Shown here in pieces: positions 52,104 to 61,749 of a stretch of DNA of 64,000 nucleotides. Source of the stretch: Arcanobacterium phocisimile (GTDB lineage Bacteria; Actinomycetota; Actinomycetes; Actinomycetales; Actinomycetaceae); NCBI RefSeq assembly GCF_016904675.1, contig NZ_CP070228.1, positions 1,922,001 through 1,986,000 of the forward strand, written 5' to 3'. Positions within the stretch are counted from its first letter, which is position 1, and each line of letters begins with the position of its first letter. The position numbers and the translations under genes were made by a program. The notes beneath the pieces were generated by a model, which searched no databases, had not been told where the DNA came from, and worked only from the letters and a program-made list of their open reading frames with translations.

Positions 52104-54194
52104 ATGAAACGACAGATTGTCAATAGCATCCTTGCAACGCTCACCGCAGTGGCTATTCCACTGGGCGGGGTTTTCCTCCCCACCCACTCACCCATATCCC
52201 AAACCACGTTCGCATACGCCAGCCCGCAAGAACCACAACTGACCATCACCTCAGTCGGCGAACCAACACTTGCTCCCGGGGCGGACCTTACGCTCAGCGT
52301 CGAGCTGATAAACCCCACCGGCGAACCAATGACTATTACCGGATTCAATGTCCGATCCCAATCCTGGCCTGCAACGACGACCGTTGCTGTCTCCACCTGG
52401 CTTTCCGGAAGAACCTACGGCTACTCCTTATTCTCAGCCGACGCCGAACTTGCCATACCCGCTGGCCAAAGCATCACCCACACGCTCACTATTCCACGTT
52501 CAACTATCGAATGGGCAAATACTGCTAGTGCCTGGGGGCCGCGCGGAATCGAAGTCAACGCCTTCACTGGCGACGGTGATGAACTATCTGATCGCTCGTT
52601 CGTCATCGTTACTCCCGATGTTGAGTTGACGCGCACGACTTTTACCGCAGTCGTACCGGTTGTTCAGCCCCTGCCATCGCATGCCGTAACAATCCCAGAA
52701 CTCATCGGAAACGTTTTAGCCGAAACTGAAAACGAAACCCTCGAATCCGGGACTGGAAGCACTAACTCTGGCGCTGGAAACACCGAATCTGGCGCCGAAT
52801 CCCAAAAAGCTCAGACACAAGCAGGATTAGACTTTTCTGCACAATGGGACTTCCCGGGCGTCACCATCATGTCCGACCCAATGAGTGACCAACAGCTAGA
52901 TTTCAAGGTTGCCGAACACCAACCACTACCATCATTCGATGCCGACCTTGCAGCCCTAGCGCACTCACAAAATCCCGAACGTGTCAACAAATTCCTGCGC
53001 ACTGGAATTCCACACACGTTCATTCCAGCTGGACCAACAGATCTCACAACGCTGAGAACTGTCCGAGCTTCCGGGATATCCACCGCAATCCTCAGTGATT
53101 CTGAGCTCGTTCCCGCCTCTGCGCAGCTTTATAACGACGACGCACACACAACGCTTGATGTCGACGGCGAACCGATGCCTATCGTCGTCGCCAACGCCAC
53201 ACTATCGCATGCGATCAACGGTCATCTGCTGGTCAATGGCGAGAATATTGATCTTGACCCACTTGATAGCCGCCAAGCTGCCTTAGCTATCTCCGCAGTG
53301 TTGTACCGTCAGCAACCGAATAACCAGCGTGCTGTAGCCGTACTATTACCTCGAACGAAAATAGATTCGCCGCAAATACCTCATGCAGCACGCAACGTTG
53401 CAGCCTTGGCGCAAGCTCCCTGGAATAAAGCAGCCTCGCTTACCACACTTCTATCCACACCAACCGTGGATTTTGATTATGAAAATCTACCGGAAACTCT
53501 TATATCAAATGGCGAGATCAACGATCAAGGCCTTCGGAATTACGACCAAGCTTTATCGGTAGCTCACCAAGTTGCCGGTATTTTCAACGTTGGTTCCCGG
53601 CTCGAACTCGCAATCGATAAGTACGCCGGTACTGTTCTTAGTAGCGCTTGGCGTCAAGATCCACAAAACCGTGACACTTTTATCGACGCATTCAAGATTA
53701 TCGATAGGCAGGCAATCAGGGTCGAAAAATCGTCGACGATCAATTTGATTTCTACCAGTTCTTCACTACCCGTGAGAGTAAAGAACTCCTATAATTATCC
53801 AATCACCGTGACAGTATCTCTCGACGTTCCAGATTCACGTTTACACCCAACCGATTCTGATCGCCTAACCATTCCAGCTAATAGTTCCGCCCAAGCGATG
53901 ATTCCAGTAGAGGCATGGGGGTCAGGAAATCTGAACATCACTGTCAATATCACCACAGCAAGTGGATTGACTATCGGTGAATCCTCCCAAGTTCACGTTC
54001 GTGTGCGCGCCGATTGGGAAAATACTGGGACTGCGGTGATCGCTTTACTAGTCGGAGCACTGTTTATCACCGGCGTCTATAAGTCAATTAAGAAGGGGCG
54101 ACGCTCCCAACCTCTAGATCCTCGCGCGGCTTCTCTCGCGACCGCACAACGACTCCACACCCACAACACGCGGGATCTACCGAACTCAGAGTAG
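52104..54194 (+). CDS. DUF6049-family secreted membrane protein
   Basis: The 696-residue protein has a signal peptide (SILATLTAVAIPLGGVFL), a large extracytoplasmic part with Ig-like beta regions (LTITSVGEPTLAPGADLTLS; TVSLDVPDSRLHP), an acidic Ser/Gly linker around 210-230, a central domain (GLDFSAQWDFPG) and one C-terminal membrane segment (AVIALLVGALFITGVYKSI). This matches the actinobacterial DUF6049 glycoproteins that sit between nudix and murJ genes. Its role in envelope biology is unclear. Here murJ does not follow. Confidence 0.82.
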   Translation: MKRQIVNSILATLTAVAIPLGGVFLPTHSPISQTTFAYASPQEPQLTITSVGEPTLAPGADLTLSVELINPTGEPMTITGFNVRSQSWPATTTVAVSTWLSGRTYGYSLFSADAELAIPAGQSITHTLTIPRSTIEWANTASAWGPRGIEVNAFTGDGDELSDRSFVIVTPDVELTRTTFTAVVPVVQPLPSHAVTIPELIGNVLAETENETLESGTGSTNSGAGNTESGAESQKAQTQAGLDFSAQWDFPGVTIMSDPMSDQQLDFKVAEHQPLPSFDADLAALAHSQNPERVNKFLRTGIPHTFIPAGPTDLTTLRTVRASGISTAILSDSELVPASAQLYNDDAHTTLDVDGEPMPIVVANATLSHAINGHLLVNGENIDLDPLDSRQAALAISAVLYRQQPNNQRAVAVLLPRTKIDSPQIPHAARNVAALAQAPWNKAASLTTLLSTPTVDFDYENLPETLISNGEINDQGLRNYDQALSVAHQVAGIFNVGSRLELAIDKYAGTVLSSAWRQDPQNRDTFIDAFKIIDRQAIRVEKSSTINLISTSSSLPVRVKNSYNYPITVTVSLDVPDSRLHPTDSDRLTIPANSSAQAMIPVEAWGSGNLNITVNITTASGLTIGESSQVHVRVRADWENTGTAVIALLVGALFITGVYKSIKKGRRSQPLDPRAASLATAQRLHTHNTRDLPNSE

Positions 54195-54248
54195 ACTAAA
54201 GCTGTAGTGTGTCCAGCTACTGAAAGATGAACATATAAGGAGACGACT

Positions 54249-56312
54249 GTGGGTAAAACCTATGCCTTTGCAGGAAAACGCATAGCTGACCGTTTTGAAC
54301 TCATGTTTCCCGTCTCCACACGGGCAAATCGGTATCGTTCATCGGTATGGGCCGCTCGCGATACTGCGCGGTCAGTAGAGATCCGCGCTATCGTAATCGA
54401 CCCTGATTTTCCGGACGTTGATGCTGTATTGGACGCCGCGCGGCGTACGTCATATCTTCAAAATAGCGACGACGTTGCTGCTTCCATGGTGATGACTGTC
54501 GCCGTCGTCGGGCAAGGTGGTGACTATGCCGTTTTCACCGAGGTTCCACCCGGCAGGCCATTGTCTGATTTCCTGGCTGATCGACCACTCGAACCCGAAC
54601 TCGTTCGATCGATTATTGGCGAAATAACCTCTGCGATCAATTCAGTGCGACACCAAGGGATCCGGCATCTTGCTCTGGATGCAGACGATATTTATATCAC
54701 CGACGCCGGCAATGTTGTTATCGACGGATACGGCATCAATGCCGTGATGAATAGTGTTCCACGTGATCTTGAAACACCTGAACTCGATCGCCGTGAAGCC
54801 GAAGGACTCGTGTCCCTCATGGCGAGCCTGCTTCTTGGACGCCATGTTTCACGTGAAACTTTCGACAGTCTCGATACTGACCTCATCCAAGATGCAGTTT
54901 CTATCCCGGACTTACCGACCGAAATTAAGAGTATTCTAGAGACCTATCTCGAAGGCAAGGCACCTGCGTCGAGCAACAACTTACTACTCGAACTCGTACC
55001 GTGGGAAGACATCGATGTCACTGCACTCTCACACTTTGCACCAACCGTTCCAGAAATAGCTGTGGACACGGCTGAGCCAGCCGACATCGCTATTGATTTC
55101 TCGGCAACCGCTTTCCCGAAGATTTTCGACGACGATAACGGAACGGCCGAAGAAGGCAATGACCAAGAAAACGAACTTGGTGAGGGTAATTCTACATCCG
55201 ATGAAACTCCTGTTGCTGATTCAGATATGGAAACCGCCGGCACCGACGAGGTTTTCACTGTCGCCGATACTAAAGAATCCGACGTCGATGCGGAGCTACT
55301 CGATGACCCTGTACAAACCCCGGAACAAGCAGCAGAAAAGATCAATACACTTCTGGGGATTTCAGCAGATGCAGATGCTCCGGAAATCGATTCTTGGCCA
55401 AAGATCGGCGAGATAGAGCCGTCGGCACCACAGACAGATGAAGCCTCCGAGTCAGCTGAAAATCGTGAAGATAGCGAAACTCTGGTGGTTAACGAGACTT
55501 CAGAAGGTCAAGATGAGCCAGGGGTTGTTGCAGCTCGGGCGGTTGCCGTCATTGAAGACGACCCACAGATAACGCCACCTGTACCGAGTACGACGACGAA
55601 ACTACACGGTAGCCTTAATGCAAAAATCTCTCAAGCATCTAGTGCACTACAGTCAGCTGGTGAAAATATCCAGAAAAAACGGAAGATGACGATCAATTCA
55701 TCAACATTTGTTATCCTCATCCTGGTTGCTATCGTAGTTATTGCCGCTGTTTTTGGAATCTCGAATTTACTTAAGCCATTGCGGGACGTTTCGATAGTTT
55801 TACCAGACTCCCAGGACGCTACCTCAGAACAACAAGACAGTGAAGCAAAACAAGCCTCTGGTGAGGCAGCTGTAAAACCAGCGCTCGCATCGGTAGAGCT
55901 GGTTGACCCCGATAGTGCCCAATTCTTCCCCGACGACGACGAACCGAACTATCCAGAAAATGTCGGACGGATAGCTGACGGTAACCCCGAAACAGTCTGG
56001 CAATCGTGGTATTTCAATGAGCCAGGGATGGGTGCAATCTCCGGAATCGGACTGCACGCCATCTTCGAAAAAGAAGCACACGTATCAGCGTTAGTTATGA
56101 ATATTGCTGGAAAGGGTGGCAACGTTCAAATTAAGACTGGAGCTGACCCGAACGCTGGCGAACTCTTATATGAAGGGCCAGTCGATGGACTGACCACAGT
56201 GACCTTCGATCAGAAGCCAGTAACCGCAGACTTACTCATCTGGTTCACTGAATTACCAGTCGATAACGCGGGACTCAACCGCATTTCCTTGGCTGACATT
56301 TCGGTGGAATAA
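54249..56312 (+). CDS. Membrane-bound pseudokinase-like protein
   Basis: The 687-residue protein begins at GTG 54249 with AAGGAGA upstream. Residues 10-230 resemble a Ser/Thr kinase fold (LEPELVRSIIGEITSAINSV; HQGIRHLALDADDIYI; VVIDGYGIN), but the HRD and DFG motifs are degenerate, so it is probably inactive. An acidic linker follows to about 470, then one membrane segment (TFVILILVAIVVIAAVFGIS) and an extracellular discoidin-like beta domain (NVGRIADGNPETVWQSWYF). It resembles the pseudokinase part of MviN/Rv3910 without the flippase. A perfect-core parS site lies inside. Confidence 0.8.
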   Translation: MGKTYAFAGKRIADRFELMFPVSTRANRYRSSVWAARDTARSVEIRAIVIDPDFPDVDAVLDAARRTSYLQNSDDVAASMVMTVAVVGQGGDYAVFTEVPPGRPLSDFLADRPLEPELVRSIIGEITSAINSVRHQGIRHLALDADDIYITDAGNVVIDGYGINAVMNSVPRDLETPELDRREAEGLVSLMASLLLGRHVSRETFDSLDTDLIQDAVSIPDLPTEIKSILETYLEGKAPASSNNLLLELVPWEDIDVTALSHFAPTVPEIAVDTAEPADIAIDFSATAFPKIFDDDNGTAEEGNDQENELGEGNSTSDETPVADSDMETAGTDEVFTVADTKESDVDAELLDDPVQTPEQAAEKINTLLGISADADAPEIDSWPKIGEIEPSAPQTDEASESAENREDSETLVVNETSEGQDEPGVVAARAVAVIEDDPQITPPVPSTTTKLHGSLNAKISQASSALQSAGENIQKKRKMTINSSTFVILILVAIVVIAAVFGISNLLKPLRDVSIVLPDSQDATSEQQDSEAKQASGEAAVKPALASVELVDPDSAQFFPDDDEPNYPENVGRIADGNPETVWQSWYFNEPGMGAISGIGLHAIFEKEAHVSALVMNIAGKGGNVQIKTGADPNAGELLYEGPVDGLTTVTFDQKPVTADLLIWFTELPVDNAGLNRISLADISVE
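54845..54860. promoter_or_regulatory. parS site inside the pseudokinase gene
   Basis: TGTTTCACGTGAAACT differs from the consensus parS TGTTTCACGTGAAACA only at the last base. ParB would bind here. It lies about 4.5 kb from the next site, within coding sequence. Confidence 0.85.
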
Positions 56313-56372
56313 TCCACAACAACAATACGTATATAGTTATACCTGTTATATCCACAAGCAAAGAGGTTTTTC

Positions 56373-57308
56373 ATGAGTAAAATTCACGACGTCGTCATCG
56401 TCGGTTCTGGTCCAGCTGGCTGGACTGCAGCAACCTACACCGGACGTGCCGGACTTAAGCCAATTGTGCTTGCCGGGACACTTGCCGCTGGTGGCGCCCT
56501 CATGACAACCACAGAAGTTGAAAACTTCCCCGGTTGGCCAGAGCCCATCATGGGTCCTGAGTTGATGATGCGTATGCAAGAACAAGCAGAGCGTTTTGGC
56601 GCTGAAGTTCGCTATGAAGATGCAATCTCTTTCGACTTATCTTCCGACATCAAAACCGTCACCACTGACGACGCTACCTATCACACAAAAACCGTCATTC
56701 TCGCACTGGGATCTGAATATCGCAAACTTGGGCTAGAAGGGGAAACAACTTATTCTGGTAAGGGCGTTTCCTACTGCGCGACGTGTGACGGTTTCTTCTT
56801 CAAAGGGAAGGAAATCGCCGTCATTGGCGGTGGCGATTCGGCAGTAACTGAAGCAATCTTCCTTTCTCGTTTTGGTACTACTGTTCACCTCATCCATCGT
56901 CGTGACGAATTGCGTGCTTCTAAAGTTATGGCCAAGCGCATCGCCGATATTGAAAACATCAAGGTGCACTGGAACTCCAAAGTTGCTGAAATCAACGGAG
57001 CAGGTGGACTCGAGTCACTTACCCTCGAAGATACGATAACTGGAGAACAATCAGAATTGCCCATTTCAGGAATGTTTGTTGCAATCGGTCACGATCCTCG
57101 AACAGCTGTTCTTAACGGTCAAGTTGACCTAGATTCGCACGGCTATATCAAGGTTGATTCGCCTTCTGCAAAAACCTCCATTCCAGGAGTTTTTGCCTGT
57201 GGCGACGTCGTCGACTCTACTTACCAGCAGGCTGTGACAGCTGCCGGTAGCGGATGCGTAGCAGCGCTCGATGCCGAGACTTACTTGATTAACTTGGAGG
57301 CTGAATAA
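56373..57308 (+). CDS. trxB: Thioredoxin reductase
   Basis: The 311-residue flavoprotein has the FAD motif VVIVGSGPAGWTAATYTGRA, the NADPH motif IAVIGGGDSAVTEAIFLSRF, HRRDELRAS and the redox site SYCATCDGFFF (CATC, about residue 132). ACGDVVDSTYQQAVTAAGSG closes the FAD domain. It reduces thioredoxin with NADPH in the cytoplasm. It is in the usual actinobacterial place between the pseudokinase/murJ region and parB, but the adjacent thioredoxin-like gene lacks the cysteines. Confidence 0.95.
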   Translation: MSKIHDVVIVGSGPAGWTAATYTGRAGLKPIVLAGTLAAGGALMTTTEVENFPGWPEPIMGPELMMRMQEQAERFGAEVRYEDAISFDLSSDIKTVTTDDATYHTKTVILALGSEYRKLGLEGETTYSGKGVSYCATCDGFFFKGKEIAVIGGGDSAVTEAIFLSRFGTTVHLIHRRDELRASKVMAKRIADIENIKVHWNSKVAEINGAGGLESLTLEDTITGEQSELPISGMFVAIGHDPRTAVLNGQVDLDSHGYIKVDSPSAKTSIPGVFACGDVVDSTYQQAVTAAGSGCVAALDAETYLINLEAE

Positions 57309-57319
57309 GTAACGAAGCC

Positions 57320-57670
57320 ATGAATGTAGCAGATTCTGAGATAACGCTACGATTCTATTTCGCATCATGGTCACTCCCAAGCAAACAGATGCGACATATA
57401 TTTGATGAAGTAGCATTAGATCTGGACCGCCACGTAAAAAACGTACCTGAGTTATCGGGAACACCACTTCGTGTGCTGGTTGTTGATGTCGATCAAGAAC
57501 CAGCACCTGTGGAAACTCACGGTATAACAAAAGTTCCTACTATCCAGTTATCAACAAACAGCCAGGATCTCATAACTCTCATCGGAGCGAGACCGAAACT
57601 GGCATTACGTAGTGATCTCATCACCGCGTTAGAGATACACAGCAATAAAGCTCGTGTAACAAAGGAGTAA
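57320..57670 (+). CDS. Thioredoxin-fold protein lacking the active-site cysteines
   Basis: The 116-residue protein has a thioredoxin-like pattern: ITLRFYFASWSLPSKQMRHIF at the place of the usual FWAxWCGPCK, LRVLVVDVDQEPAPVETHGI and the cis-Pro segment TKVPTIQL. The WCGPCK motif reads WSLPSK, so both catalytic cysteines are replaced. The length matches thioredoxin. It lies 11 bp after trxB and 2 bp before the aminotransferase gene, so the operon position is that of trxA. It cannot be a normal redox thioredoxin; a structural or regulatory role is possible. Confidence 0.75.
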   Translation: MNVADSEITLRFYFASWSLPSKQMRHIFDEVALDLDRHVKNVPELSGTPLRVLVVDVDQEPAPVETHGITKVPTIQLSTNSQDLITLIGARPKLALRSDLITALEIHSNKARVTKE

Positions 57671-57672
57671 AA

Positions 57673-58989
57673 ATGGCAGAACAAACGGATGGCAGCACAC
57701 ATATCCTTAATTCCGCCGCTGCCGCCGCTGCCAGCGGTGATAGCTCGGAACCTTTCCATCCAATTGACCCTCACGGCGAAGAAGAAATGTGGGGACATGT
57801 ATATTCCAATCGTGCTCTGAACACGAAACAATCTGAGACACGGTCGCTTTTCGCAGTAGCAAATCGTCCAGAGGTCGTCTCGCTCGCGGGTGGTATGCCC
57901 AATATTTCTGGATTGCCGTTGGATTTTCTCGCCGAGATGTCAGCAAAACTGATGAAAGAACGAGGAACTCAACTACTCCAGTATGGTGGGGGCCAAGGCG
58001 AACTTGAGTTACGCGAACAAATTGTTCACCTCCTCGAACAAGAAGGCGTCCATGCATCACCAGACCAGATAACTGTGACAACTGGTTCGCAAGCCGCATT
58101 AGATATCGTCACCCAGGTACTTGTCAATCCTGGTGATATCATCGTCGCCGAAGCACCATCGTATGTTGGCGCGCTCGGCGTCTTTGCTGCACACGAAGCA
58201 AACGTCGTCCATGTCCCGATGGACAGCGATGGACTCATTCCAGGAGAACTCGAACGCACTTTAACTGAACTCGAAGAGGCGGGAAAGCCAGTCAAGTTCA
58301 TTTACACAGTACCGAACTTCCATAATCCTGGTGGTGTTTGCTTGGCTATCGAACGTCGGCCACAGATCGTCGAAATAGCTCGACGCCACAAGGTCATCAT
58401 CCTTGAAGACAATCCCTATGGAATGCTCGGATTCGACGACCAGACAAACCGGGCGCTTTATAATTGGAATCCCGACGGCGTTATCTACCTAGGATCTTTC
58501 TCGAAGATTTTCGCCCCCGGATATCGGGTCGGTTGGGCACTTGCCAGCGAAGAACTCACTGCCCGACTTATTCTTGCTAATGAAAATGCGGTACTTTCTC
58601 CTACGAAGGTTGGTCAACTATCGATCGCTGAGTATTTGCGTACCTACGACTGGCTTGGTCAAATTAAGGATTACCGGGCCATGTATTGTGACCGCCGAAA
58701 TGCGATGAACGAAGCTTTAGAAACCTACCTTCCGCAGTGTGAGTGGACAGTTCCTGGCGGTGGCTTCTACATCTGGGTAAAGCTTCCTGATGGTATTAAT
58801 GCTCGAGAAATGCTTCCACGTGCTGTAGATAATGGCGTTGCATACGTATCGGGTACAGCATTTTACGCCGATGGCCAGGGTTCAGATCATATCCGGCTGT
58901 CTTTCTGTTATCCGACACCAGAGCAAATCACTGAAGGTGTCAAGCGTCTGGCTAAAACTATCCAGGAAGAGCTTGCTCGTTCATCTTGA
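57673..58989 (+). CDS. PLP-dependent aminotransferase (MocR/2-aminoadipate type)
   Basis: The 438-residue protein is a class I/II fold-type I aminotransferase: LAGGMPNISGLPLDFLAEM, YGGGQGELELREQIVHLL, TTGSQAALDIVTQV, VPNFHNPGGVCLAIERR, ILEDNPYGMLGF and the PLP lysine in YLGSFSKIFAPGYRVGWAL. It lacks the N-terminal GntR-type DNA-binding domain of MocR regulators, so it is a free enzyme, such as a 2-aminoadipate or aromatic aminotransferase. It ends the trxB transcription run. Confidence 0.9.
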   Translation: MAEQTDGSTHILNSAAAAAASGDSSEPFHPIDPHGEEEMWGHVYSNRALNTKQSETRSLFAVANRPEVVSLAGGMPNISGLPLDFLAEMSAKLMKERGTQLLQYGGGQGELELREQIVHLLEQEGVHASPDQITVTTGSQAALDIVTQVLVNPGDIIVAEAPSYVGALGVFAAHEANVVHVPMDSDGLIPGELERTLTELEEAGKPVKFIYTVPNFHNPGGVCLAIERRPQIVEIARRHKVIILEDNPYGMLGFDDQTNRALYNWNPDGVIYLGSFSKIFAPGYRVGWALASEELTARLILANENAVLSPTKVGQLSIAEYLRTYDWLGQIKDYRAMYCDRRNAMNEALETYLPQCEWTVPGGGFYIWVKLPDGINAREMLPRAVDNGVAYVSGTAFYADGQGSDHIRLSFCYPTPEQITEGVKRLAKTIQEELARSS

Positions 58990-59211
58990 GTTGAAGTCAC
59001 GAGAAAGATCAATCGATGAGGTTAGATTTAATCTAGGAATAGGATCGTTCAAGACAACTCTTTTACTGATCGTATCGGGTAGTCTCACAAGGAATCCGTT
59101 TAGCGTTGGGTCCTTGGAGTCATTAGCTTCATCCGCTTGGTAGCTCAAACCACGCAGTAGTTCAAGCCGCTCAGTAGCTAAGCCGCCTAGGTATCGCCCA
59201 TCTACGCTCAT
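58981..59211 (-). CDS. Small hypothetical protein (uncertain)
   Basis: The 76-codon frame starts at ATG 59211, with AGGATC some seven bases upstream. The translation (KDPTLNGFLVRLPDTISKR, LNDPIPRLNLTSSIDLSRDF) looks like real protein, but I recognise no family. The stop overlaps the aminotransferase 3' end by 9 bp. The remaining part of 58990-59384 holds only a terminator and short AT-rich sequence. This could equally be a chance frame. Confidence 0.35.
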   Translation of the reverse strand: MSVDGRYLGGLATERLELLRGLSYQADEANDSKDPTLNGFLVRLPDTISKRVVLNDPIPRLNLTSSIDLSRDFNSR

Positions 59212-59267
59212 TATTGATCCTAAATAGTTCCACCTAGTGAACGAGCTTCACATATAATTACGGCCGA

Positions 59268-59314
59268 GATAATTTGTGAGGGAAGATCCTAGCGATCTTC
59301 CCTCACAAATTATC
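59268..59314. terminator. Strong terminator hairpin between aminotransferase and parB
   Basis: A perfect 21-bp stem starting GATAATTTGTGAGGGAAGAT with a 5-nt loop CTAGC. It lies between two convergent transcription units (aminotransferase from the left, parB from the right), so it probably works in both directions. Confidence 0.8.
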
Positions 59315-59384
59315 TACTGAACTCGGCTTAATAACATAGCTTCGAAGAAAAGTTTGTTTTCCTCAATCTACACTTACACTTGAA

Positions 59385-60779
59385 TCATTGACCCGATGTT
59401 TCACGTGAAACATCGACGGAGCTCTCATTAATCATCTCTAAGATACGATTAAGATCATCAATAGAACCGAAATCAATCGAGATGCGCCCTTTCTTTTGCC
59501 CCATGACAACTTTGACTCGGGTGTCAAAACGATCCATTAATCGTACGGCTAAGCCGGTCAACTCCGGCTGATAGCGGGACGTTCGGGAACGGGCTGTTTT
59601 CTTCGGCGTATCTCCACCGTCATCCATTGCTACGAGCTCTTCTACAGCTCGGACAGACAAGTTTTCTGCAACAATTCGTTGCGCAAGACGTTCCATCGCT
59701 GAAGGATCCGAAAGTCCGAGAAGTGCACGTGCGTGACCGGCTGAAATGACGTTCGCAGCAACACGGCGTTGGACAAGTGGTGGTAATTTCAAAAGACGTA
59801 GAGTATTAGATATCTGTGGTCGTGAACGCGCAATCCGACGAGATAGTTCTTCTTGAGTACATTGGAAATCTTCCATTAACTGCTGATAAGCAGCAGCCTC
59901 TTCCAAAGCGTTCAATTGTGCACGATGTAAGTTCTCCAAAAGAGCATCGCGGAGCATATCCCCAGTGTCTGTATGGCGCACAATAGCTGGTATAGTCGTA
60001 TTTCCAGCCAAACGAGACGCACGCCAGCGTCGCTCACCCATGATCAATTCATAGCGCACTTCTGGAGATTCTTCGAGCGGCCTCGCTAAAGGACGTACAA
60101 CAATCGGTTGTAGAACTCCGACTTCCCGAATAGAAGCCGAAAGTTCAGCAAGATCATCCTCATCAAAAACCTGCCGTGGCTGTTGCATATTCGGAATAAT
60201 TTCATCAAGTGATAACTCACCAAAAGTTGCTCCGGGAATCTGCTGTAATTGCTGGTCGCCGGTATCTATTTGCTCAGTGGAATATCCTTCGGTACCTAAT
60301 GTTTCACGTGAAACGGAATCCCGTGTTTCACGTGAAACATTATTATCGAGATCAGAGACTTCACTTCCGTGAATGACTGCGTTATCGACTTCCTGCGCAT
60401 CGTCACCAGGTTGAATTTCAGTCGGGTTCGTTTTGGCTGACAACTTTTTAGCTTTTAAGGCGCGTTTCGTGGCGGATCTATCATCCTTGCTATCAGTCTT
60501 TATTGTTCCTTTATCAGGTCGCTCAGCAGGTTCTACGATCTCGGGAGTTGAAGCTATACTCGTTTCAGCTACACTCTTTCCCTTAGATTTATCAACTGTT
60601 GCACTAGACTCAGAAATCTGCAGTTGGCTCAGCGATTCTTGTCCTGACGATACTCCCGAAGGTTCTTTCTTTTCGCTATTACTGAAGAAAATATCAATCG
60701 GACGCTTGCGAGTTTCTTCCTGCTCAGCTGGAAACAGAGCTCCAATACCACGTCCTAGACCACGACGCTTTTCAGCCAT
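59385..60779 (-). CDS. parB: Chromosome-partitioning protein ParB
   Basis: The 464-residue protein begins MAEKRRGLGRGIGALF. It has a long low-complexity N-terminal region (to about 180), then the CTPase/ParB core (LDEIIPNMQQPRQVFDEDDL, ELIMGERRWRASRLAG), the helix-turn-helix (CTQEELSRRIARSRPQISNTLRLLKLP), and a C-terminal dimer domain. It loads at parS, spreads as a CTP-bound clamp, and recruits SMC. It is longer than the usual 300-350 residues because of the N-terminal insert. Three parS sites lie within its coding sequence. Confidence 0.95.
   Translation of the reverse strand: MAEKRRGLGRGIGALFPAEQEETRKRPIDIFFSNSEKKEPSGVSSGQESLSQLQISESSATVDKSKGKSVAETSIASTPEIVEPAERPDKGTIKTDSKDDRSATKRALKAKKLSAKTNPTEIQPGDDAQEVDNAVIHGSEVSDLDNNVSRETRDSVSRETLGTEGYSTEQIDTGDQQLQQIPGATFGELSLDEIIPNMQQPRQVFDEDDLAELSASIREVGVLQPIVVRPLARPLEESPEVRYELIMGERRWRASRLAGNTTIPAIVRHTDTGDMLRDALLENLHRAQLNALEEAAAYQQLMEDFQCTQEELSRRIARSRPQISNTLRLLKLPPLVQRRVAANVISAGHARALLGLSDPSAMERLAQRIVAENLSVRAVEELVAMDDGGDTPKKTARSRTSRYQPELTGLAVRLMDRFDTRVKVVMGQKKGRISIDFGSIDDLNRILEMINESSVDVSRETSGQ
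59397..59412. promoter_or_regulatory. parS site at the 3' end of parB
   Basis: TGTTTCACGTGAAACA is a full 16-bp consensus parS, within the last codons of parB. Confidence 0.95.
60300..60339. promoter_or_regulatory. Pair of parS sites inside parB
   Basis: TGTTTCACGTGAAACG at 60300-60315 and TGTTTCACGTGAAACA at 60324-60339, centres 24 bp apart, both on the ParB N-terminal linker region. In protein terms they encode NVSRET and SVSRET-type repeats. Confidence 0.95.
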
Positions 60780-60783
60780 ATTC

Positions 60784-61749
60784 TTACTTCTCCTCTTTAA
60801 CGATCTGCTCTGTCATCTCAAATGCGGCTGCTCGATACGCCAAAGCACCTGACGAGCGAGGATCGTAGGTAACGACAGTCTGCTGAAAGCTCGGTGCTTC
60901 AGAAATACGAATATTTCGGGGAATCTCCACCGATAATGTTTCGCGTGGAAAAAATTCTCGAACTTCAGCAGCAACATCTTGGGACAGATTGGTACGTCGA
61001 TCAAACATCGTTAATAAGATCGTCGAAATGTGGAGCGCCGGATTCAACGATTCTTTTACCATTGTAATGGTCTTCATCAATTGTGTGAGACCTTCTAAAG
61101 CATAATACTCAGTTTGGATAGGAATCATCACTTCATCAGCACCAACAAGCGCGTTGAGTGTGAGAAGGCCTAAGCTAGGTGGACAATCGATAATAATGTA
61201 ATCAACCTGGTTGCTACCATGACGAGAATCCTCAAGGAGTGCCTGTACCGCATCCCGAAGTCGGTATTCTCGGCGTTCTTGCATTACAAGCGAAATTTCA
61301 ACACTCGATAAATCAATCGTTGAAGGAGCAACGAGTAGCCCAGGGACGTCCGGGCACGGCTGGAGCACATCAACTAGTTGCATCTCATTTTCAAGGACGT
61401 TGTATAGCGATGGCGTTCCAGAGATATGGTGAACGCCGAGTGCAGTTGTCGCATTGCCTTGGGGATCTGCGTCAATAAGAATGACTTTCAAGCCCCCCTG
61501 AGCTAAAGCAGCAGCGACATTAACTGCAGAGGTCGTTTTTCCAACGCCTCCTTTTTGGTTCGCAACAGTAATGATCCGTGTTCGGTCGGGTTTACGGAAA
61601 TGCGCCTTTTCAAGTTTGCGCATCAACTCTCTATCCCGCAATAAATCAGCCCCTACAGGGGAATTGATGTCGTTGAACAACGATGTCGCATCAGGAAAAG
61701 TATCAGAATCTTCAGAATATCTTGCAGCACGTTTTCGCGGATCGACCAT
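60784..61749 (-). CDS. parA: Chromosome-partitioning ATPase ParA
   Basis: The start at ATG 61749 ([10 protein letters not shown]) follows AGGAG by eight bases and gives 321 residues; in-frame codons upstream to 61767 are less supported. Deviant Walker A is [20 protein letters not shown], with [31 protein letters not shown] and [17 protein letters not shown]. It uses ATP-dependent DNA binding to move ParB-parS complexes. It is 4 bp upstream of parB, the usual operon. Confidence 0.96.
   Translation of the reverse strand: MVDPRKRAARYSEDSDTFPDATSLFNDINSPVGADLLRDRELMRKLEKAHFRKPDRTRIITVANQKGGVGKTTSAVNVAAALAQGGLKVILIDADPQGNATTALGVHHISGTPSLYNVLENEMQLVDVLQPCPDVPGLLVAPSTIDLSSVEISLVMQERREYRLRDAVQALLEDSRHGSNQVDYIIIDCPPSLGLLTLNALVGADEVMIPIQTEYYALEGLTQLMKTITMVKESLNPALHISTILLTMFDRRTNLSQDVAAEVREFFPRETLSVEIPRNIRISEAPSFQQTVVTYDPRSSGALAYRAAAFEMTEQIVKEEK

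Noticed and set aside
60930-60955. A seventh parS-like site (TGTTTCGCGTGG) in parA
   Set aside because: It has several mismatches in the palindrome core, unlike the six accepted sites.
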